From NCBI RefSeq assembly GCF_009877435.1, contig NZ_WXEX01000002.1, forward strand, positions 124,001 through 188,000: a stretch of 64,000 nt of DNA, in the 5' to 3' direction. The notes under the pieces were generated by a model that saw only the letters and a program-made list of their open reading frames with translations, made no database searches and had not been told where the DNA came from. Positions 48,255 through 57,020 of the stretch are shown one piece after another; position 1 is the first letter of the stretch, and each line of letters opens with the position of its first letter. Origin of the DNA: Heliomicrobium gestii. GTDB taxonomy: Bacteria; Bacillota; Desulfitobacteriia; Heliobacteriales; Heliobacteriaceae. The translations under genes were made by a program, and so were the position numbers.

Positions 48255-48585
48255 AAAAAAACCTCCCGCCCAGACAGGCTTTTCACCTGTCAGGGACGAG
48301 AGGAGTTTCCCGCGGTACCACCCTGATTGTCGCACCCCAAAAAGGACGCGACCTCTTGACCGGCAGCCAATCGCTGCCGTCAGCATGATAACGGACGCTC
48401 GCGCCGATAGCGCTCCATCCGGCTCCATCTACTACCCCGCCTCGCGGCAAGGGTTCAACTGGCAACTCCCGGGAGAGACAACACCGCTGTATTAGTGCCG
48501 GTTTCCAGCTCCCCCGGCTCTCTGGGACTAAGGGACAAACGGTGTATAGTACCCCATCATCGTCTTTGATCTAAGTTCTGTTGTT
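48255..48585 (-). promoter_or_regulatory. T-box riboswitch leader of the ilv-leu operon
   Basis: The diagnostic T-box AGGGTGGTACCGCGGGAA occupies 48307-48324 on the minus strand. It is followed by a strong terminator: arms 48262-48278 and 48286-48303, then seven T (48255-48261). Upstream lies a Stem I-like region with AGAGAG and paired ACACCG/CGGTGT segments. Uncharged tRNA binding would favour the antiterminator. I could not fix the specifier codon by eye, so the sensed amino acid (expected Ile, Leu or Val) is left open. Confidence 0.92.
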
Positions 48586-48592
48586 GACAACT

Positions 48593-48622
48593 AGTATAGT
48601 CAAGCATCCCCTCTGGTGTCAA
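48593..48622 (-). promoter_or_regulatory. Promoter of the ilv-leu operon
   Basis: Consensus TTGACA (48617-48622), 18 bases, TATACT (48593-48598) on the minus strand, just before the T-box leader. No other clear promoter is seen down to cimA, so one transcript of about 12.9 kb is expected. Confidence 0.75.
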
Positions 48623-48668
48623 GGACCGAAGGCCGTTAAAAGTCTGTAAAAAAACTCTTCTTTTCTTG

Positions 48669-49475
48669 TTGTATTCTTCACTTTATTGTGCTACTATAAA
48701 GTCAAGCAACAGCCCTACAGTAAGGTTCAGGTTCACCCTATCACGATGGTTGGAAACCAGGTTTTCCGGTCAGTGCAGGTGTCGACCAGTCCAACAGTGG
48801 GGTTCTTTCCATTTCCAGCTCCCGTCGGTTACACTTCCCCCTTGACGGCGTGGGAGCCCGTCTCTCGGTTCTGGGTACCGGATCCCGGCTCAGTATTTTG
48901 TTCAAGTTCCTGTGTCACGGCTCTTGGTTGAGGCCTCTGGTGGTCACGTCTATGCCCCCGGTTTGGGGCGAGACCTCTTACTTCCAGTCCAGTGTCACGT
49001 TTACGGTAGAGGTCTCAAGTTCCCAGTCAAGCGTACCAACTCCTCGTCGAAGTCTCCGGTTCTATATCAACCCCCTCGGTTCCCTGTTTGAGGTTCTGTC
49101 CCTTGGTTGAGTGGTTTGTTTCGGTTCGGTTCCCGGTGGAGGCCTCCGGTTTCTGGTTGCGTGCCTCTGGTCCACGGTCAACTGTCATGGTTTCCGGTTT
49201 AGCGCCACGGCTCCGGTTCAGTGTCACAGTTCCCGCGATAGTCTCTCTTTCCCGGTTTTGGGAGGCACGGTCCGTTTTAGGGATTCCGGTATCGTCGACA
49301 TCTCCACAAGTGTCCGTCCCTTCGTTTAATCCTATCCTCAGTGGTTCCTGGTTGGTTCTCCCGATCTTGTTACGGTTTGGGTTGCCAATGTCCATGGGAA
49401 CGGTTTGTACTGTAGGGGTAGTTGCTTATTAAGGGAGAAGGTTGTAGGCCTTCTCCCTTTCATTTTGTCTTTTTC
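48669..49475 (+). ncRNA. Candidate long non-coding transcript or repeat block
   Basis: Promoter-like TTGTAT (48669-48674), 17 bases, TACTAT (48692-48697) starts a block that ends at a perfect terminator: AAGGGAGAAGG/CCTTCTCCCTT (49431-49459) with a T-rich tail. Between them no frame has a gene-like start or recognisable protein. The plus strand is visibly poor in A and rich in T, C and G, with many degenerate copies of pieces such as CCGGTT, GGTTC, GAGGCCTC and AGTGTCAC. It may be a structured RNA, a decayed repeat array or a relic gene. Confidence 0.4.
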
Positions 49476-49617
49476 CGGCGGATACATCGCCGTTGCCTGT
49501 AATACAATAAAAACCGAGTTGCGCCCCCTCCGAATCGGATCTTCTGTGGGGCTTTTTCCTGGTGAATTTCCCTGCCGGAAACGGGCGCCTTTGATGGTTG
49601 AAGAAGGAGTGTATGAA

Positions 49618-49779
49618 GTGAAGAAGTACGTCTGTGTTCCCTGTGGTTATATCTATGATCCCGAGGTGGGCGATCCGGATTCAGACATCCCCCCCGGCAC
49701 CCCCTTTGAATCGCTGCCTGACGACTGGTTCTGTCCCGTTTGCGGTGTCGGCAAGGACCAGTTCGAGGTGCAGGAGTAG
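49618..49779 (+). CDS. Rubredoxin
   Basis: A 53-aa one-iron electron carrier. The four iron ligands are in CVPCGY and CPVCGVG, with the conserved [25 protein letters not shown] between them. GTG at 49618 with AAGGAG eight bases upstream gives the standard length; the in-frame ATG at 49594 and the longer frame lack support. Probable partners are oxygen- or peroxide-reducing enzymes not in the window. A stand-alone gene followed by its own terminator. Confidence 0.95.
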   Translation: MKKYVCVPCGYIYDPEVGDPDSDIPPGTPFESLPDDWFCPVCGVGKDQFEVQE

Positions 49780-49800
49780 GGCGCCCGATCGCCTTGTTCA

Positions 49801-49835
49801 GAGAGACCGCTTGGCCAGAGGCGGTCTCTTTCTTT
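49801..49835 (+). terminator. Terminator after rubredoxin
   Basis: Stem AGAGACCGC/GCGGTCTCT (49801-49809, 49820-49828) with a TTTCTTTT tail, 21 bp after the stop. Confidence 0.85.
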
Positions 49836-49917
49836 TGTCTCCAATAAAAGGGGATGCTATTTTTTTACTCCTTGACCCGCTATAATGAAAAGTAGACGAC
49901 TTGGAGGTGGGGCGAAG

Positions 49918-50895
49918 ATGTATGACATCGCGGTTGTGGGCGGCGGCCCCTGCGGGTTGGCTTGCGCCATTGAGGCAAAAAACCACGGCCTTGACTGCAT
50001 TGTTCTGGAGAGGGGCAACGTAGTCAGCTCTGTTGCCGGCTATCCGGTCTATATGGTGCTGTTCAGCACAACCGACATGCTGGAGATCGGCGGACTTCCC
50101 TTCATCTCCGGCGATTGCCGCCCAACCCGGTTGGAAACAGTGCGTTACTACTGGCGCGCGGTGCAGCATTTCGAGGTTCCGGTGCGGTCCTATCGCGAAG
50201 TGACGGACATCCTCCCCGCCTCGGCCGGGTTCATGCTCCATACACGGGAACGGCTGACAGGCGAGGAGCCGGTCGTCTTCGCCAAGCGCGTCGTCATGGC
50301 TACCGGCTGTTATGATCGACCCAACCTGATCGGCGTGCCTGGAGAGGAACTGCCCCATGTGAGCCACTACTACAGAGAGCCCTTTCCCTATATGGGACGG
50401 CGGGTCGTCGTCGTCGGCGGCGGCAATTCGGCGGCAGAAGCCGCCCTGGAACTCTCCCGCTTCGGCGCCCACACGACGGTCGTCCACCTCCATCCAGAGA
50501 TGGACAGGACAGTCAAACCCTGGATCGGCGCTGAACTGATGACGCGCATCCTAAAAGGGGAGATCACCGCCCTGTTCAACAGCCGTGTCCAATCCATCAG
50601 TTCACAGGCGCTCACCTTGGTCGCCGAGGACCGCGAGGACACGGTTTCGGTGGAAGCCGACTTCGTCTTTTTAATGACAGGCTACCGGCCCAATACGGAC
50701 CTGCTCGTTCAGGCCGGCGCTGCCCTTGACGAATCGGGATTTCCCAAACACAACCCGCTGACGATGGAAACCTCCGTTCCCGGCCTTTACGTCGCTGGGG
50801 CCATCAGCGAGGGCTGGCGGGTAACCCAGGCCAACATCGAAAAAGGACGTTTTCATGGGAAGCGGATCATCCAGTCCATTGATGGGGATCAGTGA
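49918..50895 (+). CDS. ypdA: YpdA-family NAD(P)/FAD oxidoreductase
   Basis: A 325-aa two-dinucleotide-fold flavoprotein. YDIAVVGGGPCGLACAIEAK opens the FAD fold; VVVVGGGNSAAEAALELSRFG near residue 160 is the NAD(P) fold; the end has TGYRPNTDLL and VPGLYVAGAISEG. This is the YpdA family, which in bacilli reduces bacillithiol disulfide; it has no CxxC redox pair as in thioredoxin reductase. Whether this host uses bacillithiol is unknown. The ATG at 49918 has GGAGGTG upstream; a TATAAT -10-like element lies at 49881-49886. The following YkuI-like gene starts about 60 bp on. Confidence 0.85.
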   Translation: MYDIAVVGGGPCGLACAIEAKNHGLDCIVLERGNVVSSVAGYPVYMVLFSTTDMLEIGGLPFISGDCRPTRLETVRYYWRAVQHFEVPVRSYREVTDILPASAGFMLHTRERLTGEEPVVFAKRVVMATGCYDRPNLIGVPGEELPHVSHYYREPFPYMGRRVVVVGGGNSAAEAALELSRFGAHTTVVHLHPEMDRTVKPWIGAELMTRILKGEITALFNSRVQSISSQALTLVAEDREDTVSVEADFVFLMTGYRPNTDLLVQAGAALDESGFPKHNPLTMETSVPGLYVAGAISEGWRVTQANIEKGRFHGKRIIQSIDGDQ

Positions 50896-50956
50896 TCGAC
50901 CTTTTCCCAACGAAAATTGACAGAAAAGAGCGGCATCAAGCTGAGGAGGCCCCTAC

Positions 50957-52165
50957 ATGAACCTGCCCCGGTTTTTTCCTGATCCGGCTACCGTTATGCC
51001 GCACTTCCAACCGATCCTCTCCATGGACACGCAGACGATTTATGCCTACGAGGTGCTGGGGCGCTATTCAGGCCCCCATGGCGTGCGCAGTCTGGGACCC
51101 TTTTTCCATGATCCCTCTGTTTCCATGGACGAACATATCTTCATCGACCGTATCATCCGTCAAAAGGCGATCGCCAGCCTGGTCAACGCCCCAGAGAACA
51201 CGCGCCTCTTTCTGAACCTGAAGCCAAACTGGATCTACAACTACCGGGCTCGTCCCGACCAACTGCCGACATTGCGCTTTCTTCGCGAACACAATGTCGA
51301 CCCCTCTCGGATCACGGTCGAGATCACCGAAGACGCTTTTTTGGACGATATCGAAGAACTGGCTCGCGTCACCCGAACCTACCGGGAAGCCGGCTGCCAG
51401 ATCGCCATCGATGACGTGGGCAGCGGGTTCGTCAACTTTGATCGCATCGCTTACATCAAGCCCAACATCCTCAAACTGGACCTGGAATTGGTCAAGAAGT
51501 GCGGGCGCGAGTCCTTTTTCCGGGAGATCCTCTTCTCCTTTGCCGTCATGGCGGAAAAGATCGGCGCCTTTTTGCTCTTTGAAGGCATCGAGACCAAAGA
51601 AGAGGTGCAGATCGCCCTTTCGCTCGGCGCCCGATACCTGCAGGGATACTTCTTTTCACCGCCCCAGGCGACGATGCAAAACCCCAATGCCTTTCGTTCC
51701 GGTCTCAACCATGAGATTCAGCAGTTCGTCGATCACGCTCTCTGGCAACAACATGCAGACCAGCGGGATGCCGAGGAAATGCGGGACAACCTGCTCGCCT
51801 GCCTGCCCCGCTTAGGCGAAGGAGAGCGCATCACCCTTGACGCCTGCGATGTCCTCATCGATCCCTTTTTAAAGCAGCTCCCCCGAACGGTGATCCGTGT
51901 GTTTCTCTGTGATGAACGGGGATACCAGTGGTCGTCCAACTTCACCCGCCAGAACGGACAGTGGGAGAAAAACGGCAGTTTCATCGGCCGCAATTGGGCC
52001 TGGCGTCCCTATTTTCTCAACAACATCGTCAAGGCGACCTACCAGGAGGCGGGGAAACTGTCTGCCGTCTACACCGATGCCCACACGGGCGAGAAGATGC
52101 GGACCTACATCTACCCCATTCCGGAAAACCTGTTCCTCTGTCTTGACTTGACGATTGAATCATAA
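50957..52165 (+). CDS. EAL-domain protein, YkuI-like
   Basis: A 402-aa protein with an EAL domain (about residues 1-240) and a C-terminal PAS/PDC-like sensory domain as in YkuI. The EAL motif reads EVL (YEVLGR). Other catalytic positions look present: NLKPNW, the glutamate in TVEITEDA, IDDVGSG, LKLDLELV, FEGIET and LQGYFFSPP. It may hydrolyse c-di-GMP or act as a c-di-GMP-binding receptor; Bacillus YkuI binds c-di-GMP with little activity. AGGAGG precedes the ATG. The motility genes motAB lie just beyond on the other strand. Confidence 0.85.
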   Translation: MNLPRFFPDPATVMPHFQPILSMDTQTIYAYEVLGRYSGPHGVRSLGPFFHDPSVSMDEHIFIDRIIRQKAIASLVNAPENTRLFLNLKPNWIYNYRARPDQLPTLRFLREHNVDPSRITVEITEDAFLDDIEELARVTRTYREAGCQIAIDDVGSGFVNFDRIAYIKPNILKLDLELVKKCGRESFFREILFSFAVMAEKIGAFLLFEGIETKEEVQIALSLGARYLQGYFFSPPQATMQNPNAFRSGLNHEIQQFVDHALWQQHADQRDAEEMRDNLLACLPRLGEGERITLDACDVLIDPFLKQLPRTVIRVFLCDERGYQWSSNFTRQNGQWEKNGSFIGRNWAWRPYFLNNIVKATYQEAGKLSAVYTDAHTGEKMRTYIYPIPENLFLCLDLTIES

Positions 52166-52196
52166 CCACCGAAAGGTACCGATTATGGACACGCGC

Positions 52197-52232
52197 AAAA
52201 AAGCGGCCCCCTTCAGGGGAACCGCTTTTTTT
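52197..52232. terminator. Bidirectional terminator between ykuI-like and motB
   Basis: AAAAAAGCGG/CCGCTTTTTT with an inner CCCC/GGGG extension; T runs on both strands allow it to end both convergent units. Confidence 0.85.
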
Positions 52233-52265
52233 ACATGCCTTATTCGGAGCGCCTGTAACGAATCG

Positions 52266-53216
52266 TTAGGGAACGAACCGCAGGGGGCTGTCGGGAACCG
52301 CATCGGCAGGGAGCCGCTTCGGTTCGCCCGGCAGTCCTTCAAGGACAGGCGAAGGCGGCGTCGATTCACCGTTCCCGCTCACTGTCGATGCGGGCTTTGG
52401 CTGGTTCGCCGCCGGCGTCGCCGTTGAGCCTTGCGGGCCTAACGGTTCCGGCACCGCTTTGATCGTCGACGACGTGGCTTTTTGGTCCGGCAGAGGGTAC
52501 TGGCGGATGATCAACACCTCGACACGCCGGTTCTGGGCGCGTCCTTCCGGCGTGTTGTTCGATGCTTTGGGATGGTATTCGCCGTAACCGACGGCGGTAA
52601 ACTTGACCGGGTTGTTCTGCTTGTCATTGAGGATATGCTTCATCACGTTCAAGGCCCGCTTGGCGCTCAGGTCCCAGTTGGAGGGAAATTCCGCCGTGCT
52701 GATGGGCAGGTTGTCGGTGTGACCGGCGATGCGCACCTCATTGGGCATGTTGTGCAAGGTGCTGGCGATCAGGTCCAGCGCCGGCAGGGCGTCCCGCTTC
52801 AAGTCGGCCTTCCCGGAATCGAAGAGGGCCGCGTCGCGGAAGCTGATCTGCAGCCCCTCGCGGACCAGGTTGGTTTCCACCTGATTTTTTAAGCCTTTTT
52901 CTTCGATGTATTGATCGATGCGGTTTTTGGCCTCTTGCAGTTCCTGCGCCTCTTTTAGCGCTTCCATCAGGGCCGCGTCGGTGGAACTGTCGCTGGTGCC
53001 CTCGGACGGCACGGCCGACGAGTTGGCCATCAGCCCCGAACCGCCTTTAAACACGCTCTCCATCGCTTTTTTCAGGGCTTCAAACTTTTTCGTGTCCACC
53101 TGGCTGACGGCGAACATGACGATGAACAACGCCAGGAGCAGGGTCAGGATGTCCGCATAGGGGATCAACCATGACTCATCGACATGTTCCTCATGATGCT
53201 GTTTTTTCTTTGACAT
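52266..53216 (-). CDS. motB: Flagellar motor stator protein MotB
   Basis: A 316-aa protein: single transmembrane helix near residues 16-38 with the proton/ion-binding Asp in PYADILTLLLALFIVMF, then a linker and an OmpA-like peptidoglycan-binding domain (VRIAGHTDNLPI, NWDLSAKRAL, GYGEYHPKASN, NRRVEVLI). The tail of about 60 residues is Pro/Ser/Gly-rich. The ATG overlaps the motA stop by one base. Sequence alone does not settle H+ or Na+ use. Confidence 0.95.
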   Translation of the reverse strand: MSKKKQHHEEHVDESWLIPYADILTLLLALFIVMFAVSQVDTKKFEALKKAMESVFKGGSGLMANSSAVPSEGTSDSSTDAALMEALKEAQELQEAKNRIDQYIEEKGLKNQVETNLVREGLQISFRDAALFDSGKADLKRDALPALDLIASTLHNMPNEVRIAGHTDNLPISTAEFPSNWDLSAKRALNVMKHILNDKQNNPVKFTAVGYGEYHPKASNNTPEGRAQNRRVEVLIIRQYPLPDQKATSSTIKAVPEPLGPQGSTATPAANQPKPASTVSGNGESTPPSPVLEGLPGEPKRLPADAVPDSPLRFVP

Positions 53217-53998
53217 TAGACATTTCCTTCTTTCTCAAGGGCCGCACGCTCCGCTTGAGTCAGGTGGATCATCATCTTCTCCTTAATCTGAATGGGGCTG
53301 CTGCCGACCTGAATCGACAGGATGCCCTCCAGCATCATCGTTTTCAGTTTGACCTCTTCCGACGATTTCCGCTTCAACTTGGTGGCGAAGGGGTGCCAGA
53401 GCACATACCCGGTGAAGATACCGAAGAGGGTGGCGACAAAGGCGGCAGCGATCATGGTGCCGAGTTTGTTGACGTCGTTCAGGTTGCCCAAGGCGCCGAT
53501 AAGGCCGATAACGGCGCCCAAAACGCCGAGCGTCGGGGCATAGGAACCGGCCGAGGTGAAGATCAAGGCCCCCACACGGTGGCGTTCTTCCATCGCGTCG
53601 ATCTCTGCCTCCAGGAGTTCCCGGACGAAATCCTCGCCCTGGCCGTCAACGATCAGGCGAATGCCGTTGCGCAGAAAGGGTTCTTCCAACTTGTCGATAG
53701 ACGCTTCCAGCGAGAGCAAGCCCTCGCGGCGCGCCTGCTGGGCCATGTCAGTCATCTGCTGAATGATCACCTTCGGCTCCGTCAGCTTCTGTTCTTTAAT
53801 GATGATCCTAAACAAGGTCGGCAGTTTCTTGATCTCTTTCATGGGAAAGGAGTTGAGCAGCGCAGCGAAGGTGCCGATGAAGATGATGATGATAGCGGCG
53901 GGGTTGACGAGAACGGCTAAGTTCGCCCCTTTGGCGATCATCCCGCCCACAACCGTAAAAACGCCCAGCACTAACCCCAGAATGACGGCGATATCCAT
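53216..53998 (-). CDS. motA: Flagellar motor stator protein MotA
   Basis: A 260-aa stator protein with four hydrophobic helices (two at the N-terminus, two around residues 145-205) and a cytoplasmic loop containing the charged RRE and EEPFLRNG segments that meets the rotor. APTLGVLGAVIGLIGAL is the family motif before helix 4. The ATG at 53998 has GAGGTG six bases before it. No typical sigma-D promoter was found upstream. Confidence 0.95.
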   Translation of the reverse strand: MDIAVILGLVLGVFTVVGGMIAKGANLAVLVNPAAIIIIFIGTFAALLNSFPMKEIKKLPTLFRIIIKEQKLTEPKVIIQQMTDMAQQARREGLLSLEASIDKLEEPFLRNGIRLIVDGQGEDFVRELLEAEIDAMEERHRVGALIFTSAGSYAPTLGVLGAVIGLIGALGNLNDVNKLGTMIAAAFVATLFGIFTGYVLWHPFATKLKRKSSEEVKLKTMMLEGILSIQVGSSPIQIKEKMMIHLTQAERAALEKEGNV

Positions 53999-54139
53999 GT
54001 TTCGCACCTCAATAAACCAGTATTTTGCCTATCAAATAATCCCATCTGCTTTTCAAAAGTATCTATCCCATTGAGCCTTTGGATGTTATTCGACATCACC
54101 TGAAGGCATCCCTTCTGACTAAGGATGTAAAAAATATAG

Positions 54140-54164
54140 AAAAAAAGCACCCTCTTGGATGCTT
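54140..54164 (-). terminator. Terminator of the CoA transferase gene
   Basis: Minus-strand AGCATCC/GGTGCT short stem followed by seven T, about 120 bp beyond the stop and upstream of motA. Confidence 0.6.
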
Positions 54165-54281
54165 TCAACATTCACCGGCACGTTCTATTTTCCCAGACTC
54201 GCTCGTTCTCTCTTTGGACTGCTCGCCATCACCGACCACATGTCGGCGTATCGTCAGATGTGACGCCGTCGTTCCTGCGGA

Positions 54282-55625
54282 TTAGCGCTTGTTGCTGCGC
54301 CGCCAGATGCCCATGGCCTCGGCCTGTGCGATGAGTTCTTCCCGGAACTGGGGATGGGCGATGCCGATCAACCCCTCCGCCCGTTGCCAGGCCGTCTGGC
54401 CTTTGCAGTTGAACATGCCGTACTCGGTCACGACGTACATGGTCGTCGACCGAGTGTCGGTGATGATCCCGCCAGGGGTGATCGTCGGCAAAATGCGCGA
54501 TTTGATGTTGCCCGCCTTGTCGCGGTAGGTGGACGAAAGGCAGATGAAACTGCGACCGCCCTTGGACCGGTAGCCGGCGAGGACAAAATCGAGTTGGCCG
54601 CCGGTGCCGCTGATCTGGCGGGGACCCGATGACTCGGCGCAAACCTGGCCGAACAGGTCGACCTCGACGGCGTTGTTGATCGTCACCAGGTTGTCGATCG
54701 TTCCGGCCACCTCGGTGGAATTGGTATAGTCGACAGGATAGCTGGCGACAAAGGGATTTTCGTCGATGAAGTCATAGAGCTTTTGCGTGCCGAGGGCGAA
54801 GGTGAAGGCGATGCGTCCCCGGTCGAGGGCTTTGCGCGAGCCGTTCATGCGCCCCGCCTGGAACATGTCGACGAAGCTGTCGGCGATCATCTCCGTATGG
54901 CCGCCCAGGTCTTTTAAGTCCGATTGGGCGATCATCTGGCCGAGGGCGTTGGGCATGCCGCCGATGCCCAGTTGGACGCAGTCGCCGTCAGTCATCTTCG
55001 CCAGAACCTGGGCCGCAATGGCCCGATCCACATCACTGATCGACGCCGGCGGCAGTTCCGCCAGGGGCAGGTTGTCGCCCTCGATGATGTGGTCCACCTG
55101 ATCGATGTGAATGCCGTGCCCATGACCGCCGTGGACGCGAGGGAATCGCTCGTTGACTTCGATGATCACCTTTTTGGCGCGGGCGATGACGCCGTAGTGG
55201 TGGCTGTTGCTGATGCCGAAGTTGAAAAAGCCGTGCCGGTCCATGGGCGCCGCCTGGGTGACAAAGACGTCGGTCGGCTGATTCTCGAGGACGTACCGAG
55301 GCAGTTCGGCAAACCGCATGGGGATGTAATAGGCCGCTCCCTGGGCGGCGTAACGGCGGTCGAGGCCGGTAAAATGCCAGGAGTTCCAGGTAAAGCGTCC
55401 ACCCGTCGTATCGGCTTCAAAGGCCAGAGAAGGGTATACAGTGACGCCCGTCCGGATATGGGCGTTCGACAATTCATCGCCCCGCTCGGCCAGGGCGGCG
55501 TCAAAGGCGCGCGGCGCGGCCAGGCAAAAGCCATACTCGATCCAGTCGCCGGACTTGACCATGCGGGCCGCTTCGGTGGCAGTGATTCGTTTCGACCGGT
55601 ACTGTTCTGAAAAACTCATCGGCAT
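54282..55625 (-). CDS. Acetyl-CoA hydrolase/transferase family protein
   Basis: A 447-aa class I CoA-transferase of the 4-hydroxybutyrate/butyryl-CoA:acetate type. The CoA-binding loop LGIGGMPNALG and the likely catalytic glutamate in GGHTEMIADSF are present; TYGMFN-like TEYGMFNCKGQT and IGIAHPQFREEL close the fold. It would move CoA between acetate and a short-chain acyl-CoA; the exact acyl substrate cannot be read from sequence. The ATG at 55625 with AGGAGGGG is chosen over the frame start at 55697. Stand-alone gene. Confidence 0.85.
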   Translation of the reverse strand: MPMSFSEQYRSKRITATEAARMVKSGDWIEYGFCLAAPRAFDAALAERGDELSNAHIRTGVTVYPSLAFEADTTGGRFTWNSWHFTGLDRRYAAQGAAYYIPMRFAELPRYVLENQPTDVFVTQAAPMDRHGFFNFGISNSHHYGVIARAKKVIIEVNERFPRVHGGHGHGIHIDQVDHIIEGDNLPLAELPPASISDVDRAIAAQVLAKMTDGDCVQLGIGGMPNALGQMIAQSDLKDLGGHTEMIADSFVDMFQAGRMNGSRKALDRGRIAFTFALGTQKLYDFIDENPFVASYPVDYTNSTEVAGTIDNLVTINNAVEVDLFGQVCAESSGPRQISGTGGQLDFVLAGYRSKGGRSFICLSSTYRDKAGNIKSRILPTITPGGIITDTRSTTMYVVTEYGMFNCKGQTAWQRAEGLIGIAHPQFREELIAQAEAMGIWRRSNKR

Positions 55626-55780
55626 AAACCCCTCCTGCTTTTTGCATTCCCAAGTGTTCTCCCCGCCCACCCGGTTAAGAGCATTAAAATCTGACAATTT
55701 TGATTATACTGATTTATATTTTTCTGGTAAATAGCCAATTTTCCCTTTTTCGTCTAAAAGGGGATTGGAGAGTGAACAAG

Positions 55781-55829
55781 AAAATACCGCCACCCCCCTG
55801 GCGTCTTCGCCGGGAGAGCAGCGGTATTT
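55781..55829 (-). terminator. Terminator of the HlyD/ABC export operon
   Basis: Arms AAATACCGC/GCGGTATTT with further inner pairing, then TCTT on the minus strand; about 50 bp beyond the permease stop. Confidence 0.7.
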
Positions 55830-55877
55830 GCGGGACCGAAAGGACCTTTTCATGATCTGTCAATGACGCCCCGCCTG

Positions 55878-57020
55878 TCAGTCCAGATTTTTGCGAAACT
55901 TCTTCGCTGCCAAGACAAAGAGTCCGATGGCGAAGACGGAGAGGATCATCGTCTGCTGCCAGAGGAAGTCCAGACCGACGCCTTTTAAGAAAATCCCCCT
56001 CACGATGACGAGAAAGTAGGTCAGCGGGAGCAGGCCGCCAAGTCCCTGCAAGAGCGCCGGCATCGTTTCGCGCGGAAAAACGAAGCCGGAGAGCAGGATG
56101 GACGGCAGGATGAGCAGGACCGTCATCTGCATGGCCTGGAGCTGCGTTCGCGCCACCGTTGAAATGAGGAGCCCGATGGCCAGGATGGTGATCAAAAAGA
56201 GGGTCGAGAGGAGAAAGAGCAGGGGCACGCTGCCTTTGGGCGGCACTTGGAACCAGTACATGCCGATGAGCAGCACCATCGTCAGGGAGACAAAGCCGAT
56301 GAAGACAAAGGGCAACAGTTTGCCCAGCATCAGTTCGGCCGGCCGGACCGGCGTGACGACCAGTTGCTCCATCGTCCCCCGCTCCTTCTCGCGGACCATG
56401 GAAAAGGACGTCAGCATGGCGATGACGTTTTGCAGGATGAGGCCGATCAGGCCGGGGATGTTGAAGACGGTCGACTTCATGTCCGGATTGTACCAGACGC
56501 GCGTCTCCACCTGCACAGGCAGGCTGGGCGGCGCCCCTCCCTGCTCGGTCAGCCGCTGGGATTGCAAGGCCCAACCGGCGTTAAACCCGACCGTCTGGAC
56601 AGCGCTCATGGCGGCCCGGGCCGACGTGGGATCTGAACCGTCGACGAGCACCTGGATGGTGGCGTTGCCGTTGCCTTGCACCTGTTTGCCGTAATCGGGC
56701 GGGATGATCACGGCGACGCGAGCCTTGGCGCTATCCAAAAAGCGGCCCACCTCGTCATATCCCCGAACGAAGTAATCCGGGTCGAGGTAGGTGGAGTTGC
56801 GCAAAGCGCTGATCATATCGCGACTGTCCTGGCTCATCGACTGGTCCCAGACAACGGTGGGCAGGTGGTCCACATCGGTGTTGACAGCATAGCCAAAGAG
56901 CATCAGCATCATCACCGGCATGCCGATGGCCAGGCCGACGCTGGGCCGATCGCGGATGATCTGCTGGAACTCCTTGCGCAGGATGGCCAAAAAGCGGGTC
57001 CAACTGAACTGTCCCATCAT
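55878..57020 (-). CDS. ABC-2 type transporter permease
   Basis: A 380-aa permease: one N-terminal helix (residues 30-50), a large external domain (about 55-175), and five to six C-terminal helices, ending in KKFRKNLD. The segment TSFSMVREKERGTMEQLVVTPVRPAELMLGK is the ABC-2 signature region. It works with the ATPase just upstream, which it overlaps by four bases (ATGA). The HlyD protein suggests export across the envelope, probably of a drug or lipid-like compound. Confidence 0.88.
   Translation of the reverse strand: MMGQFSWTRFLAILRKEFQQIIRDRPSVGLAIGMPVMMLMLFGYAVNTDVDHLPTVVWDQSMSQDSRDMISALRNSTYLDPDYFVRGYDEVGRFLDSAKARVAVIIPPDYGKQVQGNGNATIQVLVDGSDPTSARAAMSAVQTVGFNAGWALQSQRLTEQGGAPPSLPVQVETRVWYNPDMKSTVFNIPGLIGLILQNVIAMLTSFSMVREKERGTMEQLVVTPVRPAELMLGKLLPFVFIGFVSLTMVLLIGMYWFQVPPKGSVPLLFLLSTLFLITILAIGLLISTVARTQLQAMQMTVLLILPSILLSGFVFPRETMPALLQGLGGLLPLTYFLVIVRGIFLKGVGLDFLWQQTMILSVFAIGLFVLAAKKFRKNLD

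Noticed and set aside
48190-48286. Longer ilvE start
   Set aside because: It would run through the T-box terminator; the GTG at 48190 has a strong ribosome site and the conserved N-terminus.
49027-49395. 122-codon minus-strand frame in the repetitive block
   Set aside because: Its Glu/Thr/Arg/Asn-rich repeats follow from the biased DNA; no start signal and no known family. Kept only as a note within the ncRNA/repeat candidate.
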